64,000 bases of DNA, taken from the NCBI GenBank assembly GCA_002712005.1, contig PASP01000013.1, positions 1 through 64,000 on the forward strand. The letters run 5' to 3'. Under the pieces are notes generated by a model. That model saw only the letters and a list, made by a program, of their open reading frames with translations, was not told the DNA's origin and did not search any database. Every line of letters starts with the position of its first letter. Position 1 is the first letter of the stretch. Of the stretch, positions 48,601-57,087 are shown piece by piece. The position numbers and the translations under genes were made by a program. Origin of the DNA: Halobacteriovoraceae bacterium. Its GTDB lineage: Bacteria > Bdellovibrionota > Bacteriovoracia > Bacteriovoracales > Bacteriovoracaceae.

Positions 48601-51527
48601 CTTTTAATGGATTAGAGATTAATAATATAAGTATTCCTCGTGAGATATGTCATACTGATATTGATTTCTGGGCGAGAAGAGATAAACAAGGAATGAAAGG
48701 GGGCTTTGATTTTGATTGCTCCCTATTTAGTCATAGTCAAATGGAACAAATGGCAGATGATTTCCAAAGCTTTCTTAAAGAATGGCCATCTCTCTATGAA
48801 AGAAGAGAATCATGGGAAGAGGCGCAGGTCATTTCCCAAGAGCATAAAAAGAAATTACTTGAGGAGTTAAATCCTGCTCCAATACTTAGAGAAGATAATA
48901 AGAATATTGCTGATTTGATAGAAAGTGTATCTAAGAGAATGGGAAATAAGAAGGCCATTTCTTCCGCCTTAGGATCTGTGAGCTATGAACAATTAAATCT
49001 TTGGAGTGATTCTTTTGCTCAATATTTAATGGATAGAGGTATAAGGCCTGGTGATTGTGTCGGGATGGCCTTATCGAGAACTCATTATCTTCCTATTTGT
49101 CTTTTGGGCCTTATTAAGGCCGGAGCAGGCTACATTCCCATTGATCCTAGTTATCCTAAAGATCGTATTGAATATATGATAGAGCATTCCAAGATGAAGA
49201 CGATTCTCTGTGAGAATTCAGATAATGATAGAGATATATTCAATCATCTTGAAAAAATGATTATAACCGACCCGCTTTCCAATTGCTCATCACCTTTGTG
49301 GAATACAGAACCTAGTCATCACTTAAAGCAAAGAAAAAATGAGCGAGATCTCTCTTCCACTTGCTATGTCATTTATACTTCAGGCTCTACTGGAAAACCT
49401 AAGGGCGTAGATATCTCCCATCGTTCCATGGTAAACTTCTTAGATTCTATGATTAAAGAGCCCGGGCTAAAGGAAAGTGATACGCTGATCGCTGTTACCA
49501 CAATGAGTTTTGACATTGCTGTGCTGGAGATCTATGCGCCCTTACTATCTGGAGCCCATGTCTATATTTGTTCTCGAGAAGAAGCGCTCTTTGGAGATCA
49601 ACTCTTAGACATCATGAAAGAGTATAAAGCTTCAGTTTTACAGGCAACGCCCGCGACATGGCGCCAACTCTTAAGTGTCGGTTTAAAGAATTATCCCCAT
49701 GATTTAAAGGCCCTCTGCGGTGGAGAGGCCCTCGCCCCCGATTTAAAGAACCAGCTACTTGAAAGTGTAAATGAATTATGGAATATGTATGGTCCTACGG
49801 AGACAACGGTATGGTCAAGTTGCCATCAAATTAATCAAAGGGATAATTGGATAAGTATTGGTAGACCGATCCAAAATACTGAAATCTTAATCCTTAATGA
49901 TCATTTAAAACTCTGTCCCTATGGAGCAATCGGAGAAATATGTATTGCTGGAGACGGATTGGCGAAGGGCTACTTTAATCGAGATGACTTAACTCAAGAA
50001 CGCTTTGTTTTCTTTGAGGGTCGTAGGGTTTATCGAACCGGTGATCTTGGAAGATATCGAGACAATGGTCTTATCGAGTGCTTAGGACGCAATGATGGTC
50101 AGGTAAAAGTTAGAGGTTATCGAATTGAATTAGGAGAGATCGAAAGTGTTTTAGCAAAGATCTCCTTTATTAAATCTCAAGTTGTCATGGTAAGAGAGGA
50201 TAGAGTAGGTGATGCTCGTATTGTGGCCTACTATATTAAGGATAAGTCAATTTCATCGCAAGAAAATGAGAGTCAGTATATCAGAGAGCAAATGAGTCAA
50301 TCACTACCTCCCTATATGATTCCAACTCACTTCGTAGAATTAGACGAGTTTCCTCTAACTCTAAATGGCAAAATCGATCGTAAAAAGCTTCCTGCTCCTT
50401 TTCAAATAGGTGGTGAAGTAGAGCAAAAGGTTTCCTCTAATGAACTAAAGAAAGAGGATTCATCTCAGGGGCTCGAGCAATCTGAAGAAATTTTAAAGAG
50501 AATATGGTGTCGCTGTTTAGGGGTCAGTGACGTTAAAGATTCTGATGACTTCTTTTCTGTCGGGGGACATAGCCTACTTTCTGTTGAGCTCTTTTCACAA
50601 ATTGAAAGCGAATTAAATCTTTCATTACCGCTAAGCTTTCTATTTGAATCTTCCACTTTCGGAGAACTCAAAAATAAAATTTTTGAATCAGAATCTCACT
50701 CACACTCAGTCATCCAAAAAGAATATATTGAAAATGAAAATATCTCGGAAGTTCTTGTTCCTATGAGAGTCGGTAAAGAATCTGTTCCCAATAAGAAGGC
50801 GATCTTTCTCTTTCATGGTGTTGGTGGAAATATTTTAAATTATAAGAAGATTTTAAGATTTATTCCTAATGAGTTCGATGTTTATGGTCTTCAATGTCCT
50901 GGAGTGCTAGGGCAAAGTACTTTGGCCTCGAGTATTTTAGAGTTGGCCATTTTATATGCTAATGATATTTCTCTTGTTAACTCTAATGGTAACTCTTACG
51001 AAAGTATATATTTCGCAGGTGGCTCAATGGGCGGCTTGCTCGCCTTTGAAACAGCAAAAGAGATGCAAGAATTCGATCTAAAAGTTGAGAATGTTATTAT
51101 GTTTGATACTTTCGGACCTCAAGAGGCCTTTTCCCATATCCCAAGTACTCAAAGGCAAAGCTTACTTAGTCGTATAAAGACATTTTTATATTATAGATGT
51201 AAAAAATGGGAAGCAGACTTTTTCTCTTTTATGGCCCAGTTAAAGGGTCGTCCCGTGTCCCATAAGTATAGGCACTTTCTCGTTGAATTAAATAATTACT
51301 CTCTTATTAATCAACACAAAGTTAGTGAAGGGGATATAAAGGTTCATCTTCTAAGAGGTGAAGTGACTGATGAAGGACACTACAGTGTTAAAGACTTAGG
51401 ATGGGGGACGGTAGCAAAAAAAGGAGTTGAAATCTATACTGTTACAGGTAAGGTCAATCATAGTACTTTTGTTGAATCTACCTTGGCCGGTAAAGAGCTT
51501 CGTAAAATTTTAGAGAAAAAGGGTTAA
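45687..51527 (+). CDS. NRPS: C-PCP-C-A-PCP-thioesterase
   Basis: This 1946-residue partner of the upstream synthase lies nine bases on. First condensation domain: HHIICDGW (catalytic His143). PCP with Ser527 in GGHSLL. There is no adenylation domain between this C and PCP. Second condensation domain: HHIIWDGW (His743). Adenylation domain (about 1070-1570): YTSGSTGKPKG, NMYGPTETT, YRTGDLGRY, NGKIDRKK. The specificity residues read by aligning to GrsA are D-I-L-Q-L-G-M-V-W-K, close to the known glycine code DILQLGLIWK, so glycine is predicted. PCP with Ser1629. Type I thioesterase with Ser1780 (GGSMGG) and His1925 (NHSTF). The chain is probably released by hydrolysis or cyclisation. No MbtH or phosphopantetheinyl transferase gene is seen in the window. 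Confidence 0.93.
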   Translation: MDTPRMEMDIDSSIFVETTGEQREIWNSCQFDPLSTLCFNESITLKFSGVLNETSLFEAINQVAQRHSSLRSTFSKDGIYMIVHDHKNPEYREFKYKSLRDIETLKEEEAKRIFDLEKGPLFRATLIRPEGDGDTYLILSAHHIICDGWSWAIITHDLGHFYNAHIEQVYKPLDLADQYWKYANYKNQLNSSEDLNYWKDIFSVEQQVIDYNNSAKRPEFRTFQSARLDTRMKKSTIIELRKKARSEGVTLYQYLLTSFFHTLEMKTKKNDHTVGISQAGQTNPSFSSVVGHCVGLLPIRLKYDSSYLDYSSKLQMVKKVILAAQKHSQVSFGEICEAVSLKRDPSRIPLVPITFNLDIQPVGQGLQFNNLSTSFTTNPRYYENFEMFINFTLIGDEATIENQYNTDLYSSEEVDNLQSNFISFLDFLAKNGKAEEFNFDFDYHSQPSSQSEIIGLGNDSSQKDHVTLKKDDRVENTAGNTHENTDEKEHLKDYKDLYSILSHIWQEVLHVPEIKAEDGFFSLGGHSLLVTQVLIKIENKLSIKLSMKDLFLNQKFSSFVDIVLQKKLSLTKKENKPQKSLVEPQSKSKVEVKSLNLQESGLSHQQKRTWLFQKLNSESSLFNLPSLFEFYGDLDQDLFLKAIERVIDSHILLQSSLQENRGRPYWQREEDSLSLECIDLNALYPNHSRSEVIKELTHKHTKEANTLMPLANRLYDFKIYSFKDRNRPNDTKKSLFLAQKIHHIIWDGWCYDIFLSELEFHYQELLAGRELKKSLDINYFDYVSWQNELSSKESYKESLNYWKKEFKTLADPLELPMKSGHIRKTKEFNGKSFIIVWQEEEIQPLEAVAKKEGTTLYNLLLCAFKLFLIRYSGQYDIVVGTPLRGRDRENFDKIIGFFVNNVAIRTQINSDMTVAECLKAVSYKTAMAFEHGLIPFDEVVRHSPSKELRDNTRTPLYQAFFMYQDATNRNPTFNGLEINNISIPREICHTDIDFWARRDKQGMKGGFDFDCSLFSHSQMEQMADDFQSFLKEWPSLYERRESWEEAQVISQEHKKKLLEELNPAPILREDNKNIADLIESVSKRMGNKKAISSALGSVSYEQLNLWSDSFAQYLMDRGIRPGDCVGMALSRTHYLPICLLGLIKAGAGYIPIDPSYPKDRIEYMIEHSKMKTILCENSDNDRDIFNHLEKMIITDPLSNCSSPLWNTEPSHHLKQRKNERDLSSTCYVIYTSGSTGKPKGVDISHRSMVNFLDSMIKEPGLKESDTLIAVTTMSFDIAVLEIYAPLLSGAHVYICSREEALFGDQLLDIMKEYKASVLQATPATWRQLLSVGLKNYPHDLKALCGGEALAPDLKNQLLESVNELWNMYGPTETTVWSSCHQINQRDNWISIGRPIQNTEILILNDHLKLCPYGAIGEICIAGDGLAKGYFNRDDLTQERFVFFEGRRVYRTGDLGRYRDNGLIECLGRNDGQVKVRGYRIELGEIESVLAKISFIKSQVVMVREDRVGDARIVAYYIKDKSISSQENESQYIREQMSQSLPPYMIPTHFVELDEFPLTLNGKIDRKKLPAPFQIGGEVEQKVSSNELKKEDSSQGLEQSEEILKRIWCRCLGVSDVKDSDDFFSVGGHSLLSVELFSQIESELNLSLPLSFLFESSTFGELKNKIFESESHSHSVIQKEYIENENISEVLVPMRVGKESVPNKKAIFLFHGVGGNILNYKKILRFIPNEFDVYGLQCPGVLGQSTLASSILELAILYANDISLVNSNGNSYESIYFAGGSMGGLLAFETAKEMQEFDLKVENVIMFDTFGPQEAFSHIPSTQRQSLLSRIKTFLYYRCKKWEADFFSFMAQLKGRPVSHKYRHFLVELNNYSLINQHKVSEGDIKVHLLRGEVTDEGHYSVKDLGWGTVAKKGVEIYTVTGKVNHSTFVESTLAGKELRKILEKKG

Positions 51528-51529
51528 TT

Positions 51530-54190
51530 GTGAAAACGATCTCCCTCCAATCTATTCAAGTCATATTTAGTTTTTCTATTTTATTTGTTATTCTTCAAAA
51601 CTCTATTTATGCTCAAAAAGCTCTGAGCAAAGGGAATTGTACAGTCGAAAAAGATTACGAAGAAAGGATCATCTCACCTAAAAAACCTTTAAAGGTTTCT
51701 TTTAATGATTATCTTAATTTAGATATAGTCCCTTTTAAAAAGGCCAGTCAGTATGATTTCTTAGAACTCCAGATCGATTCTTTTCAAGATGAAAATCAAG
51801 AGTCTCAGCTCTATATTACTTTTCAAGATCATTTGACTCAAAATTATTGGAGTCAGCTCAATCATATTTCTCATCTTTCAAAAGGTAAGAATATCATTTT
51901 TGTCGATTTAAAAAGTCTTGTCGGCGAGAGGGGAAGTCAAAAAGAAAAAAGGAATATTAATTTTAAAAAGTTAAAAAAAGTATTTCTTGTCGTTGACCCC
52001 GAAAAAACGACGAAAGGAAAAATTGAACTTAAGAGTTTAAAGCTCATCAAGTCAGCTCGACCCAATTACCCCTCTGCTATCAAAGTCTTTGATTTTAGAA
52101 TTAAAGATGATTCTAATCTCCCCTGTGTACAGGCCATTGATGAAAAGGATCGTTATCATCCTAAATTAGGATATGGTTTTAAAGATATATCCCTATGGAA
52201 GAAAGAGGATTCCGTTTATATGGATACTTACTTAAGAAGTGTTCTCTATATTCAAAATGGTGAATTCGCTGTAGATCTTCCCAATGGGGATTATGAACTT
52301 ATTCTCTTTTGGAACTCCTTGGGGTATTGGGATCCTCCTTTTTATAGTTCTAGAAAAGTATTAGCAGAAGATATCCCTCTTTTGATCTCTGATCGCTCCT
52401 TACTCTCTAATTATGAAGATGATCTTCTTATTTTTGAAAATAGAGAACCCTCCATTCATGACCATCCTTGGGATTGGCTCTATAAAGATATTATGAAGCC
52501 TATTCGCAAGAAGGTTAAAGTTACAGATGGTCAATTGAATTTAAAATTCAGTGGTGATGCTTCTGGAGTGGGGCTCAATGGGTTAATCATAGCAAAGGCC
52601 AATCCAAGTCAATCAGTACTAGATCCCTTTCTTATTAAATTCAAGAATATGCTCAAAGGCGAGTATGATCGCAAAATCCGCTCTTCTTATCCTAGTGAAA
52701 GTCCATGGCAATCCAATAAGAATTTCTTTCATGTGAGTTCTAAAGTTGAAAGAATGAGTCCTTATGATGATCTATCTCTTAAATACAAAAATGATAAAGC
52801 ATTAAATGAGATTCTTTTTGCTAAGAACTTCTCTTCTTTTGTTAATCTCTTGATTCATTTGAAAGATTCGGGAACTTATAAAATGAAGATCGATTGGATT
52901 CCGGAAGGCCCTCGTGATTTATCTGTAATTCAGCTTAAGCCCTATAAGTCTTATATGCAGTGGTTAAGTCGTGATCGAAATCACGAAAGCTATACATTAG
53001 AAACTCAATATCTCGTGAAGGGAGATCATGAGTTACAGGGCAGTCAAAACCAACAATTCTTTATCGAGTTTGCGATGCGCTCCCAATTAAAAGACACGCA
53101 CCCTTTTTATAAGCAGAAAATCTTTAAGGAAAAAGGAGTCCTAAAAATTTCTTTTCATTCCAAAGACAAGTCCAAAAAAGGAAATGCAGTTTATACAAAG
53201 AAGCTGCCGTTAACTTTCGTGCTTCTAAATGATGATTTCAACAAACTTACTACTCAAGTAGGTTTTATTGGACTCAATGCCTTGAAGTACAGTTACTTTC
53301 CTAATCAGCAGAGCCTGGAAAGAAGGCGTCATTGGGATATGGCCTACCTTTCTCTCTTATCACGTTATGGATTTAATGCTTTCACTGGACTACCAAGGGG
53401 TGAAAATGAACCTTTAGGGCTCTCCTTCGGCGAAGTTGATCAATTCTTGAAAAAGGCCAAGAAGCTAGGCTTTCGACCTCCTTATCATACATATGGGGGC
53501 GAGTTTTTGCACAAATTCTTTGAAGAAAGTTCGGCAGATCAAATCTTACAAGAGAAATCTTCGATTGCTTCTTTTTTTGAATCCAAAAAATTTGAGAATA
53601 TAATCTTTCAATTCTCAGATGAGCCCGGAGGCTATAGTCAAAATATCAAACGTGATTCTGAGCGCTATCAATTCTTAAAGAAGAACTTTCCTTTCTTAAG
53701 TCTTGGAGGCTTTACTCAGTGGAAAGATGGACAAGCTGACTCCCTTGTAGACTTCAATAAGAAATTAGATTTGATCGCTCTCAGTTCCTTAGGGCATAGT
53801 GGAATTCACTGGCTTCAAAGTAAAAATAGAACCTGGGGACTCTATAATCAGGCAGAGAATAATAGAGATGATCTTTATCATGTTTTTGGAAGAAAATTAT
53901 GGAATTGGAGTCGAAAAGAGGGCTTTTCCTTCTATTTGGAGTGGCATAGTTCTGCCATCCAAAATATGCCCTATTTTGACCTCGACGGAAGAGAGGCTGA
54001 CGTCGCTATAGGCCTGCCCAATCACTCTGGGGGACTAAATCCTACGATTCGCTTTATCCAAGCTGCAGAAGGCCTACAGGACTTTCTCTGGCTCCAATAT
54101 CTCTCCAGCAAGAAGGCCTTCAAGGCCCAAGAATTCCTAATATTGGACGAAAAATTCACATTTCGAAATAAGATTTTAAGGGCCATATGA
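51530..54190 (+). CDS. Secreted glycoside-hydrolase-like protein (GH123/DUF4091-like)
   Basis: The 886-residue product starts at a GTG two bases after the synthase stop, with AAGGG before it, and has an export signal (IFSFSILFVILQNSIYAQ). Residues about 20-370 hold two beta-sandwich-like sections (the second with VDLPNGDYELILFWNS and LNGLIIAKA, as in malectin or carbohydrate-binding modules). Residues about 570-870 resemble a TIM barrel of the GH123/DUF4091 type: YGFNAFTGLPRG, ARGFRPPYHTYGG-like segment (KKLGFRPPYHTYGGEF), IIFQFSDEPGG with the paired Asp-Glu, and a Trp-rich end. GH123 enzymes act on N-acetylgalactosaminides. It probably trims or turns over the polysaccharide. Its tight spacing couples it to the synthase genes. 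Assignment is by motif and therefore moderate. Confidence 0.7.
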   Translation: MKTISLQSIQVIFSFSILFVILQNSIYAQKALSKGNCTVEKDYEERIISPKKPLKVSFNDYLNLDIVPFKKASQYDFLELQIDSFQDENQESQLYITFQDHLTQNYWSQLNHISHLSKGKNIIFVDLKSLVGERGSQKEKRNINFKKLKKVFLVVDPEKTTKGKIELKSLKLIKSARPNYPSAIKVFDFRIKDDSNLPCVQAIDEKDRYHPKLGYGFKDISLWKKEDSVYMDTYLRSVLYIQNGEFAVDLPNGDYELILFWNSLGYWDPPFYSSRKVLAEDIPLLISDRSLLSNYEDDLLIFENREPSIHDHPWDWLYKDIMKPIRKKVKVTDGQLNLKFSGDASGVGLNGLIIAKANPSQSVLDPFLIKFKNMLKGEYDRKIRSSYPSESPWQSNKNFFHVSSKVERMSPYDDLSLKYKNDKALNEILFAKNFSSFVNLLIHLKDSGTYKMKIDWIPEGPRDLSVIQLKPYKSYMQWLSRDRNHESYTLETQYLVKGDHELQGSQNQQFFIEFAMRSQLKDTHPFYKQKIFKEKGVLKISFHSKDKSKKGNAVYTKKLPLTFVLLNDDFNKLTTQVGFIGLNALKYSYFPNQQSLERRRHWDMAYLSLLSRYGFNAFTGLPRGENEPLGLSFGEVDQFLKKAKKLGFRPPYHTYGGEFLHKFFEESSADQILQEKSSIASFFESKKFENIIFQFSDEPGGYSQNIKRDSERYQFLKKNFPFLSLGGFTQWKDGQADSLVDFNKKLDLIALSSLGHSGIHWLQSKNRTWGLYNQAENNRDDLYHVFGRKLWNWSRKEGFSFYLEWHSSAIQNMPYFDLDGREADVAIGLPNHSGGLNPTIRFIQAAEGLQDFLWLQYLSSKKAFKAQEFLILDEKFTFRNKILRAI

Positions 54191-54314
54191 GGATTTGATT
54201 AGATCTTCTTTTAAAGGCCGTAAATATTATCCATAAGAAACTTTATAGTTGATTGAATTTGTTGACTATTGTATCTATTCCAAAAAATTCTTTTATTTTT
54301 TGGAGCTATTTTCT

Positions 54315-54986
54315 ATGCCACCTCTTGCCACTTTAAATTCAGAAAGTTTGGACATTCGTCATTTTGATTTAAATAAGATGTTCTTTGTGGATACCAGTTT
54401 ATCCAAAAACTTTTTAATCGATCGGCAGGTGAGTAATCTCCTAGAGAGATTCATTGCTTTGTTGGCCCTTATTTTAATTTCTCCTTTAATTCTTTTACTT
54501 TCTGTTGCGATTAAAGTTTTAATGCCGGGACCCGTATTCTATTCACAAGTAAGGGTAGGGAAAGACGGTAAGGAATTTGAGATTATTAAATTTCGTTCCA
54601 TGGTAGTGGATGCTGAAAAAGTAAGTGGTCCTATGTTGGCGGTTGAAAATGATCAAAGAATTACTAAATTTGGTCATTTTCTGAGAAAGAGTCACCTCGA
54701 TGAACTCCCCCAATTGATTAATGTTTTAAAAGGAGATATGGCCTTTGTTGGACCACGTCCAGAGAGACCTTGCTTCGTCGATGAATTTGATAAAACAGTT
54801 GCAAATTATGTAAGAAGAAAAGAAGTCCTTCCAGGAATTACTGGATTGGCCCAAGTTTGTCTCCCTTACAGTGCCACGGCCAATGAAAAAATCCAATATG
54901 ACGGCTACTATATTGATCATCAAGAATCTGTTGTTCTCAATATGATGATTTGCTACTACACCGCCAAAAAGATGATAAGATTTTAA
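54315..54986 (+). CDS. Initiating sugar-phosphate transferase (bacterial sugar transferase family)
   Basis: The 223-residue product has one membrane helix (FIALLALILISPLILLLSVAI) and then the complete monotopic phosphoglycosyl transferase core: GPVFYSQVRVGKDGKEFEI, IKFRSMVVDAEK (the catalytic DA/E region), KFGHFLRKSHLDELPQLINV, LKGDMAFVGPRPERP and PGITGLAQV. These enzymes transfer a sugar phosphate to undecaprenyl phosphate and start repeat-unit synthesis. It lacks the long N-terminal membrane part of WcaJ, so it is of the short PglC type. The ATG at 54315 (GGAG nine bases before) was preferred to the TTG at 54249. It closes the exopolysaccharide locus and converges on the pilin-like gene. 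Confidence 0.92.
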   Translation: MPPLATLNSESLDIRHFDLNKMFFVDTSLSKNFLIDRQVSNLLERFIALLALILISPLILLLSVAIKVLMPGPVFYSQVRVGKDGKEFEIIKFRSMVVDAEKVSGPMLAVENDQRITKFGHFLRKSHLDELPQLINVLKGDMAFVGPRPERPCFVDEFDKTVANYVRRKEVLPGITGLAQVCLPYSATANEKIQYDGYYIDHQESVVLNMMICYYTAKKMIRF

Positions 54987-54998
54987 CAAGTGCTATTT

Positions 54999-56060
54999 CT
55001 AGCGAATACAAACAGCTCCACACCATAGCTGATCCTGAGAATGTTTATTAAGTAAGAGATTCCAATTTGAATTGAAGGAACCACTTACCTCACAGTGGTC
55101 ATAATTATTACTGTCATCTTCAGTAGTACGTGTTTTAGAAAGAGCACAGAATTTCCAATTACCTAAGGCTTGAGATGCATTAGTTGTTCCATTTGGAGCA
55201 GTTACCTCAAAATACTGTGTTTCTGATAGGGTGTTAACCGCTGCACAGTCTAAAGAACCATCTGCTTGAAACCCTCGTAAATATTCTCCAGTTGGACAGC
55301 TTTGGGCAGCATTACTCATAGGTCTCCAAGTTGCGTCTTCACAGATAAGCATCTTAGTACCATCAAATTTCATCAGACCATTTAAGGAAGCATTACAGTC
55401 CGGAGAGTCAGATAGTTTTACGCCCCCATTGATATCGAGAGCTGCTTCTGGGTCAGATAGACCGATACCAACTTGACCCACATCATAGAAGATTTCTGTT
55501 ACATCACTTGGGTTCTTCGTCCATGTTTCAGAAGAGGCGGCCACGGCCACACACGTCGTTATGAGATCAGATGAGTCGACTTCTACTTTTAATTTTACTT
55601 TCTTTGTGGAACGAGATCGAGTTGCGGCCTGGCCGATATAAAAGTCGATAAGGAGGTAAGTGGTTCCCTCTGTGGCCACGTCGACATCATCACTTGTCGT
55701 TCCGGGATCACTGAGAGCATAATTCTCAATTCTAATAATTCCTTGGCCATATTTTTCATTAATATTAAATTTATCAACGAAGGTACCTGTATTATTTTTG
55801 ACTCTTAAAGCGGTTAAGTTGGGAGCTGAGCTATCATTAATAGCATTACGTCCTTGAAAAGTTTCCGTACAGTTTTCCGTGTCTGAGAGATAGGTACGTA
55901 TCTCATTTAAAACAGCGGTTGCTTCCATGGAACCTGAAAAGTCCCTTTGGGCTTGAGTGGTTTGTTTCGTAAGATTGATAACGCCTAAAGAGACAACTCC
56001 AAGTAGCCCTGCTGCAACGAGAACACTAGGAAGGGAAAAACCAAATTGATTAAATTTCAT
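54999..56060 (-). CDS. Pilin-like protein with tail-fibre-like C-terminal section
   Basis: The 353-residue product begins with a prepilin motif: short basic leader, QFG^FSLPSVLVAAGLLGVVSL, with the cleavage Gly and hydrophobic helix, though the usual Glu5 of pilins is not in the standard place (FSLPS instead of FTLIE). Residues about 40-190 contain a Cys pair as in minor pseudopilins. Then VGIGLSDPEAALDINGGVKLS resembles the base repeat of phage tail-fibre proteins (VGIGT..P...LDV.G). The C-terminus has several Cys and ends CGAVCIR. The start was set at 56060 because AAAGG precedes it at eight bases. It is nine bases after the PP2C stop region on the same strand... the PP2C gene lies just upstream, so cotranscription is possible. 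A surface adhesin on a pilus-like fibre is a plausible role. Confidence 0.75.
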   Translation of the reverse strand: MKFNQFGFSLPSVLVAAGLLGVVSLGVINLTKQTTQAQRDFSGSMEATAVLNEIRTYLSDTENCTETFQGRNAINDSSAPNLTALRVKNNTGTFVDKFNINEKYGQGIIRIENYALSDPGTTSDDVDVATEGTTYLLIDFYIGQAATRSRSTKKVKLKVEVDSSDLITTCVAVAASSETWTKNPSDVTEIFYDVGQVGIGLSDPEAALDINGGVKLSDSPDCNASLNGLMKFDGTKMLICEDATWRPMSNAAQSCPTGEYLRGFQADGSLDCAAVNTLSETQYFEVTAPNGTTNASQALGNWKFCALSKTRTTEDDSNNYDHCEVSGSFNSNWNLLLNKHSQDQLWCGAVCIR

Positions 56061-56089
56061 GCGGAAAACCTTTAACTTCATAAATTGAT

Positions 56090-56833
56090 TTATTGGGCAA
56101 TAATGAGAATGACCGAAATATTGTCTTGTCCACCATTTTTATTGGCCAAGTCTACAAGAAATTGTGCCGTATGATCGACTTGTTCTTGGGTGGCCTTAGA
56201 GGGGTCTGGTATAAAGTGGTTGATGATATAGCTTAGATCCGAGTCACTCACTTTTCCATGAAGGCCATCAGAGCAGCTTAGAAAGATATCATTTCGATGA
56301 ACTTTGTAATTAAAGACATCAGCTTCGACTTCTGATTCAAATCCAACGGTTCTCACGAGAACGTTTTTTTGAGGATCATCTCCAGCTTGTTCTCGGGTGT
56401 AGAAACCAAGATTTAATTTCTCTTGGACGAGGGAATGATCAGAAGTGAGTTGATAGATTCGTTTATTGTTAAAAAGATAGGCCCTTGAATCTCCTACATT
56501 GGCCGTATAAAGATTTGGTCCTCTAAAGAGTTGGCTAACTACCGTTGTACCCATACCAACTAAGTTCTTATCTTCTTCACCTCTTTTTTTGATTGAGGAA
56601 TTAGCATGAGCTATGGCCTGTTTTTGGAGTTTTATTGGGTCTTGGCCATAGTTTTCCAGAACAAATTCTGGAATGACAGATACGGCCATTTGACTAGCAA
56701 TATCACCACCATTATGGCCACCCATTCCGTCGGCAACAATAAAGAGGTGTTTTTTAGGATTCAAATAAATAGCATCCTGATTTGTTTTTCTTTTCATCCC
56801 TATATGGGTAAGGCCAGAGGAGATAAGCCCCAT
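56090..56833 (-). CDS. PP2C-type Ser/Thr protein phosphatase
   Basis: This 247-residue PPM-family phosphatase has the metal-binding motifs in order: RKTNQDAIYL (first Asp), IVADGMGGHNGG (DGMGG), GMGTTVVSQLF, TANVGDSRAYLF, ITSDHS-like QLTSDHSLVQE, LSCSDGLHGKV and GGQDNISVILI (DN). All expected metal Asp residues are kept, so it should be active, removing phosphate from Ser/Thr in the cytoplasm. The start was set at the ATG at 56833 because AAAGAGGT lies seven bases before it; the TTG at 56854 overlaps that site. No partner Ser/Thr kinase of the Hanks type is in the window, but it is divergent from the prkA kinase operon. Confidence 0.93.
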   Translation of the reverse strand: MGLISSGLTHIGMKRKTNQDAIYLNPKKHLFIVADGMGGHNGGDIASQMAVSVIPEFVLENYGQDPIKLQKQAIAHANSSIKKRGEEDKNLVGMGTTVVSQLFRGPNLYTANVGDSRAYLFNNKRIYQLTSDHSLVQEKLNLGFYTREQAGDDPQKNVLVRTVGFESEVEADVFNYKVHRNDIFLSCSDGLHGKVSDSDLSYIINHFIPDPSKATQEQVDHTAQFLVDLANKNGGQDNISVILIIAQ

Positions 56834-57087
56834 AAAATATACCTCTTTACTCAAGTTAATAAGTTGTAATCTTTAAAATAGTTTAACCTGAGTCTAAATA
56901 TATATCAAAGGAGTTTGTGACACCATTGGTGCCAACTTGACTGCAATGGTCGGTTAATAAACCCTTGATTTGTTTAAATATAATCCTTTAGAAAATGGCC
57001 CACCTCTTGCTACAATAGAATAAACAGTTAGCACCTAAGCAGTTAACGGTTCGTCTGAACAAGTACAATGATAAGGGGTTGAATAAA

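Noticed and set aside
38667-51527. Ketoreductase, dehydratase, methyltransferase or epimerase domains in the synthases
   Set aside because: No Rossmann motif or epimerase-type condensation motif was found in the gaps between identified domains; the only long gap (about residues 1670-1850 of the first protein) is a low-complexity linker.
56921-56931. CACCATTGGTG inverted repeat upstream of prkA, part of which (ACCATTGGTGCC) also occurs near base 11
   Set aside because: The arms are only five bases and the other copy lies inside coding sequence; chance is the simplest explanation.
56979-56984. TATAAT about 100 bases upstream of prkA
   Set aside because: No matching -35 element at usual spacing, so it was not listed as a promoter.
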